Source: Candidatus Sabulitectum sp. (GTDB taxonomy: Bacteria > Fermentibacterota > Fermentibacteria > Fermentibacterales > JCC-6). From it: a stretch of 64,000 nt of DNA. Within the stretch, counting starts at the first letter, position 1. Every line of letters begins with the position of its first letter. The stretch is taken from positions 19,970 through 83,969 of the forward strand of contig JAGLDY010000017.1 in assembly GCA_023145375.1 (NCBI GenBank), written 5' to 3'. Positions 61,515 to 64,000 of this stretch are shown here, one piece after another. The notes under the pieces were generated by a model, which searched no databases, had not been told where the DNA came from, and saw nothing but the letters and a program-made list of their open reading frames with translations. The translations under genes were made by a program, and so were the position numbers.

Positions 61515-63014
61515 TTAGATAATCACAATGAGTCTATAGCAATGTGAATTTCTCAAAGCTGGAAGACCAGGGAGTGAATCACCCATAAAACCACCGGCTT
61601 CACCTGCACGATCACCCCTGTCCCCGTTCGCAAAGATCGCGTAATTTCTTATCCAGTCAGCCCCTCCAGCAACACTGCTTCTTGTCTCCACAATAACACC
61701 TGTACTGGATGCACTGTCTGGAGAGAGGCTGGAAAGCCATCTGGCAGATTCCACTACACCATTTTCCCTCACCGTTATGATGCGATCAAGCTCTCTTATT
61801 TCAAGCCCCGGATAAGATAGGCTGATAGTCTGCGCAAGCAGAAGGGATGCAGTATCTGCTCGTATTGCATAGATCCCAGGTGTAAAATTCTCCCACAGGG
61901 TGTCAGGCTCAGCGTTCAAGTTTACTGAGAATGTGTCCGGGTTCAGGGAAGGAACACTGCCACCTATCTGCACCATCTGCAGGGGAAGATCTGCAGAAAT
62001 ATCAATTATGGCAGGTTCAACAGTATCATCTTCCCTGAAAAGCTGGCTGCCTGAAACAAGGCCTAGCAATCCAAACTCCTCTTGAGGACCAGCATCAGAA
62101 GTTGTGTCTCCTGCTATGGGTTGAACAATATCTTCCAGCGATGAATCGGAAAAGAACAAGTCAGTTCTCTCCGAATCTGAGTTTTCAGAGCTTCGGGAAA
62201 AAGGGTTTGCGAATACAAGAAACCCCATCAAGCCCAGGAATGCTGCTATGTAGACTGAGGATCTCCATGGAAATGATTTCATTCTTTTCTTCTTAAGACC
62301 GGACACAGCACCCAGCGCACCACCCTGTCTTCTGTATGCAAGCTTCATTTCTCTGGTTACGGAGCCAAGCCAGCCATCAAGAGTTTTTCTGGTTCCCTTC
62401 CTGTGAATGGTATTCGCACTGTTCTCGAATTGAGTCCAGCCACCGGCAGTAAGGATCATGTAAGTGGTGTCCTGTTTGATACGAGCATGACCGCAGATCG
62501 GTTTGCCTTGTTCAGGGCTTCCAAGCCACCATTTCATTTCCCGTATCTTCTTGTAGTAATCCGTATGGTCAGGGGACATGTTTATTTCATTCGCAGCCGA
62601 CTGATCCTGGACAAAACAATTCACTCCATCTGAATCAATTCTGTATATCCTGCAGTTGCCCGCCATGGCATACCAGATATGAGTTCCACAAACCGCTATT
62701 GCAGCAGCACTGCAGCCGGAGAGTTTTTGTTCTCGTATGATCTCAGCAGCTTCCTGGAAAGCATCCCGCAGGACATCCTCCACACCGAAGGCAACACCCT
62801 CAGCGAAAACATCCCTGACTGTTTCAACAGCGATCGATGCCGAAGAATTCTCTTCAGGATCCTTGTTCTCAGCTACTACAGTCACACCTGCGTAGGGAAA
62901 GTCGCCTCTGAATCCATCAGCAGCCAGACCTCTCTGGATTCGACTGCGACCATTCTGAAGTTGCCATACCACACTGCAACCAGCACCTGGTCGATCACTT
63001 ATCCGGCGTTTCAT
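61515..63014 (-). CDS. Membrane protein with degenerate PP2C-like phosphatase domain
   Basis: 499 residues. The N-terminal about 235 resemble a PP2C/SpoIIE-type Ser/Thr phosphatase: an early VTVVAE strand, IAVETVRDVFAEGV helix, AIAVCGTHIWYAMAGNCRIY strand pair and VQDQSAANEINMSPDHTDYY. The metal-binding DGMGGH is replaced by ENKDPEEN, so catalysis is doubtful. A membrane helix follows (SSVYIAAFLGLMGFLVFA, about 252-270) and a C-terminal extracytoplasmic part of about 225 residues that contains a LysM-like strand pattern (YAIRADTASLLLAQTI, LEIRELDRIITV). Phosphatase label is tentative. Confidence 0.55.
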   Translation of the reverse strand: MKRRISDRPGAGCSVVWQLQNGRSRIQRGLAADGFRGDFPYAGVTVVAENKDPEENSSASIAVETVRDVFAEGVAFGVEDVLRDAFQEAAEIIREQKLSGCSAAAIAVCGTHIWYAMAGNCRIYRIDSDGVNCFVQDQSAANEINMSPDHTDYYKKIREMKWWLGSPEQGKPICGHARIKQDTTYMILTAGGWTQFENSANTIHRKGTRKTLDGWLGSVTREMKLAYRRQGGALGAVSGLKKKRMKSFPWRSSVYIAAFLGLMGFLVFANPFSRSSENSDSERTDLFFSDSSLEDIVQPIAGDTTSDAGPQEEFGLLGLVSGSQLFREDDTVEPAIIDISADLPLQMVQIGGSVPSLNPDTFSVNLNAEPDTLWENFTPGIYAIRADTASLLLAQTISLSYPGLEIRELDRIITVRENGVVESARWLSSLSPDSASSTGVIVETRSSVAGGADWIRNYAIFANGDRGDRAGEAGGFMGDSLPGLPALRNSHCYRLIVII

Positions 63015-63038
63015 CCATTACACCATTTCTTGAAGGAG

Positions 63039-63114
63039 TGGTGGAGATGAGCGGGATCGAACCGCCGACCTCTGCCTTGCGAAGGCAGCGCTCTCCCAAC
63101 TGAGCTACATCCCC
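63039..63114 (-). tRNA. tRNA-Ala (CGC)
   Basis: 76 nt with encoded CCA. Acceptor GGGGATG pairs with CATCTCC; D arm GCTCAGTTGGGAGAGC; anticodon stem CTGCC/GGCAG closes loop TTCGCAA, anticodon CGC; T arm GGTTCGATCC. Confidence 0.97.
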
Positions 63115-63159
63115 ACAAGAACCCCAACAATAGAATATCCTGTTATACCTGTACAAATA

Positions 63160-64000
63160 TCAGCCGGTAATTATTACTTCCCCTGATCCGGAAACAGAGA
63201 GGAAACCTGCCTCCCCCTCAGAGAAGGAGACTTCCGGATCTGCAGAAACAACACTGCCTCCTCGAACCCTCAAGCCAGACGTAACCGTCAGTTTCTTGAG
63301 CCTACCGGAAACGAACATGAGAATACTGTCATCATCTGCGTTGCCACTGAATTTGCACAACGATGGCACAGAGCCTATACCGCATGCTTCATGGGCGATC
63401 TGAACCGGCCTTGCAGCTACACGGTCAATTCGAATAGTCATTCCCTCTTTGTAATCAACCACAACGGGGGTCAGACTACCCTGACCCATCCAGACCAGGC
63501 CGTTACCACTGATAACATCACCATCCAGAGAAACAGAGCCTTCCATTGCCACAACAAGACCTCTTGTTACCCTTGCTTTACTGTCCTCCAGATTCAGAAC
63601 ACACAGAGAAGTATCATCTCCGGGAAGCAGTGTGAAAGTAGAAGTTTCCAAAGGCACTTCAAGCAATTCCTTCTCCGGTTCCGGAGGCAATTCTTCAGCC
63701 TCAGCGCTCTCTTCTGCAGGCTCATTTACTGTTTCCTCAGGCACAACGGGAACAACAACTGATATCTCTGCAGGCGGTTCCTCTGTATTTGACTCAGCCT
63801 TCTTATCTTCCTCTTCTTCAGCAGGTGGAGGTTCCTCCTCAAGGGAAATATCGTCTCCTACTGAGCCATCTTCAGGAGTGCTCTCAGGTGAGGTTTCGTC
63901 GCCGGACTCACTTTCCACTTCAGATTCTTCCGTGGGAGGGGCTTCTTCCTCAGGGGCAACATCAGTCTCTGAACCTTCTGCAACAGGCTCTTCCTCACCG
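63160..64000 (-). CDS. Acidic Pro/Glu-rich protein, 5' end beyond window
   Basis: At least 280 residues; the frame is open to the right edge. The visible N-terminal part, about 130 residues, is low-complexity Glu/Pro/Ser/Thr sequence (EEEPPPAEEEEDKKAE). The C-terminal 150 residues are an ordered beta-rich domain (LVVAMEGSVSLDGDVISGNG, GRLKKLTVTSGLRVRGGS) that could be a right-handed repeat or FecR-like domain. FecR-type surface proteins (SLDGDVISGNGLVW) are one possibility. Probable exported or membrane-anchored protein. Confidence 0.55.
   Translation of the reverse strand, partial: GEEEPVAEGSETDVAPEEEAPPTEESEVESESGDETSPESTPEDGSVGDDISLEEEPPPAEEEEDKKAESNTEEPPAEISVVVPVVPEETVNEPAEESAEAEELPPEPEKELLEVPLETSTFTLLPGDDTSLCVLNLEDSKARVTRGLVVAMEGSVSLDGDVISGNGLVWMGQGSLTPVVVDYKEGMTIRIDRVAARPVQIAHEACGIGSVPSLCKFSGNADDDSILMFVSGRLKKLTVTSGLRVRGGSVVSADPEVSFSEGEAGFLSVSGSGEVIITG

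Overview
The window reads as a chromosome segment of an anaerobe-like, Gram-negative-type bacterium. Signs of an outer membrane are a Wzi-like barrel, a large C-terminal barrel protein, an LpoB-like lipoprotein and many lipobox signal peptides. It makes molybdopterin and selenophosphate, and its genes are packed with 1-4 nt stop/start overlaps. A T9SS/FlgD-like C-terminal domain and the uncharacterised DUF6754-type membrane cluster suggest an FCB-related candidate phylum (Fermentibacterota-, Cloacimonadota- or WOR-3-like). That placement is inference from gene content, not from a phylogeny.

Layout. 1-3.2 kb: 3' end of tgt, an RlmD-type rRNA methyltransferase and a Wzi-like barrel. 3.2-7.8 kb (minus): molybdenum cofactor operon, namely a MobB/ModE-like fusion, moeA, moaA, moaC, mogA and a GNAT enzyme. 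7.8-16.9 kb: M16C peptidase, small membrane proteins, YgiQ, a PUR-type protein, a TSUP permease, two acetyltransferases, an orphan DUF6754 paralogue and a lipoprotein. 17-22.7 kb: selD read through an in-frame UGA (selenocysteine) with a fused Cys-rich N-terminal domain, a GT4 glycosyltransferase, tRNA-Phe and a very long MutL/GlmL-type ATPase. 22.8-28.5 kb is an accessory patch: HicAB, a GH114-like lipoprotein, an IS3 remnant that appears to have landed at the end of a HepT/MntA toxin-antitoxin pair, and a beta-propeller gene interrupted by an in-frame UGA with a hairpin behind it. 28.5-38.7 kb (minus): four-gene DUF6754 membrane cluster, phosphoglycerate-dehydrogenase-like enzyme, split transketolase, transaldolase, PcrA/UvrD-type helicase, DeoC. 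38.7-44.7 kb: envelope proteins. 44.7-52.4 kb: the classical rplM-rpsI-rpsB-tsf-pyrH-frr-uppS-cdsA-dxr-rseP block. 52.5-54.7 kb: recA-recX and an unknown gene. 56.1-61.5 kb: SRP RNA-dnaX-ybaB-recR-pgsA-pgpA-cinA-thpR. 61.5-64 kb: a degenerate PP2C-like membrane protein, tRNA-Ala and an acidic protein cut by the window edge.

The most notable signals are the selenoprotein SelD with a bacterial SECIS hairpin and Cys-rich extension, a possible second UGA-Sec site in a secreted propeller protein, two genes (mobB/modE fusion and recX) whose best start is AUA at the same 7-nt distance from a Shine-Dalgarno, the four-gene DUF6754 membrane system with a separate paralogue, and a likely leaderless hicA promoter. 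No CRISPR array, prophage or complete insertion sequence was seen.
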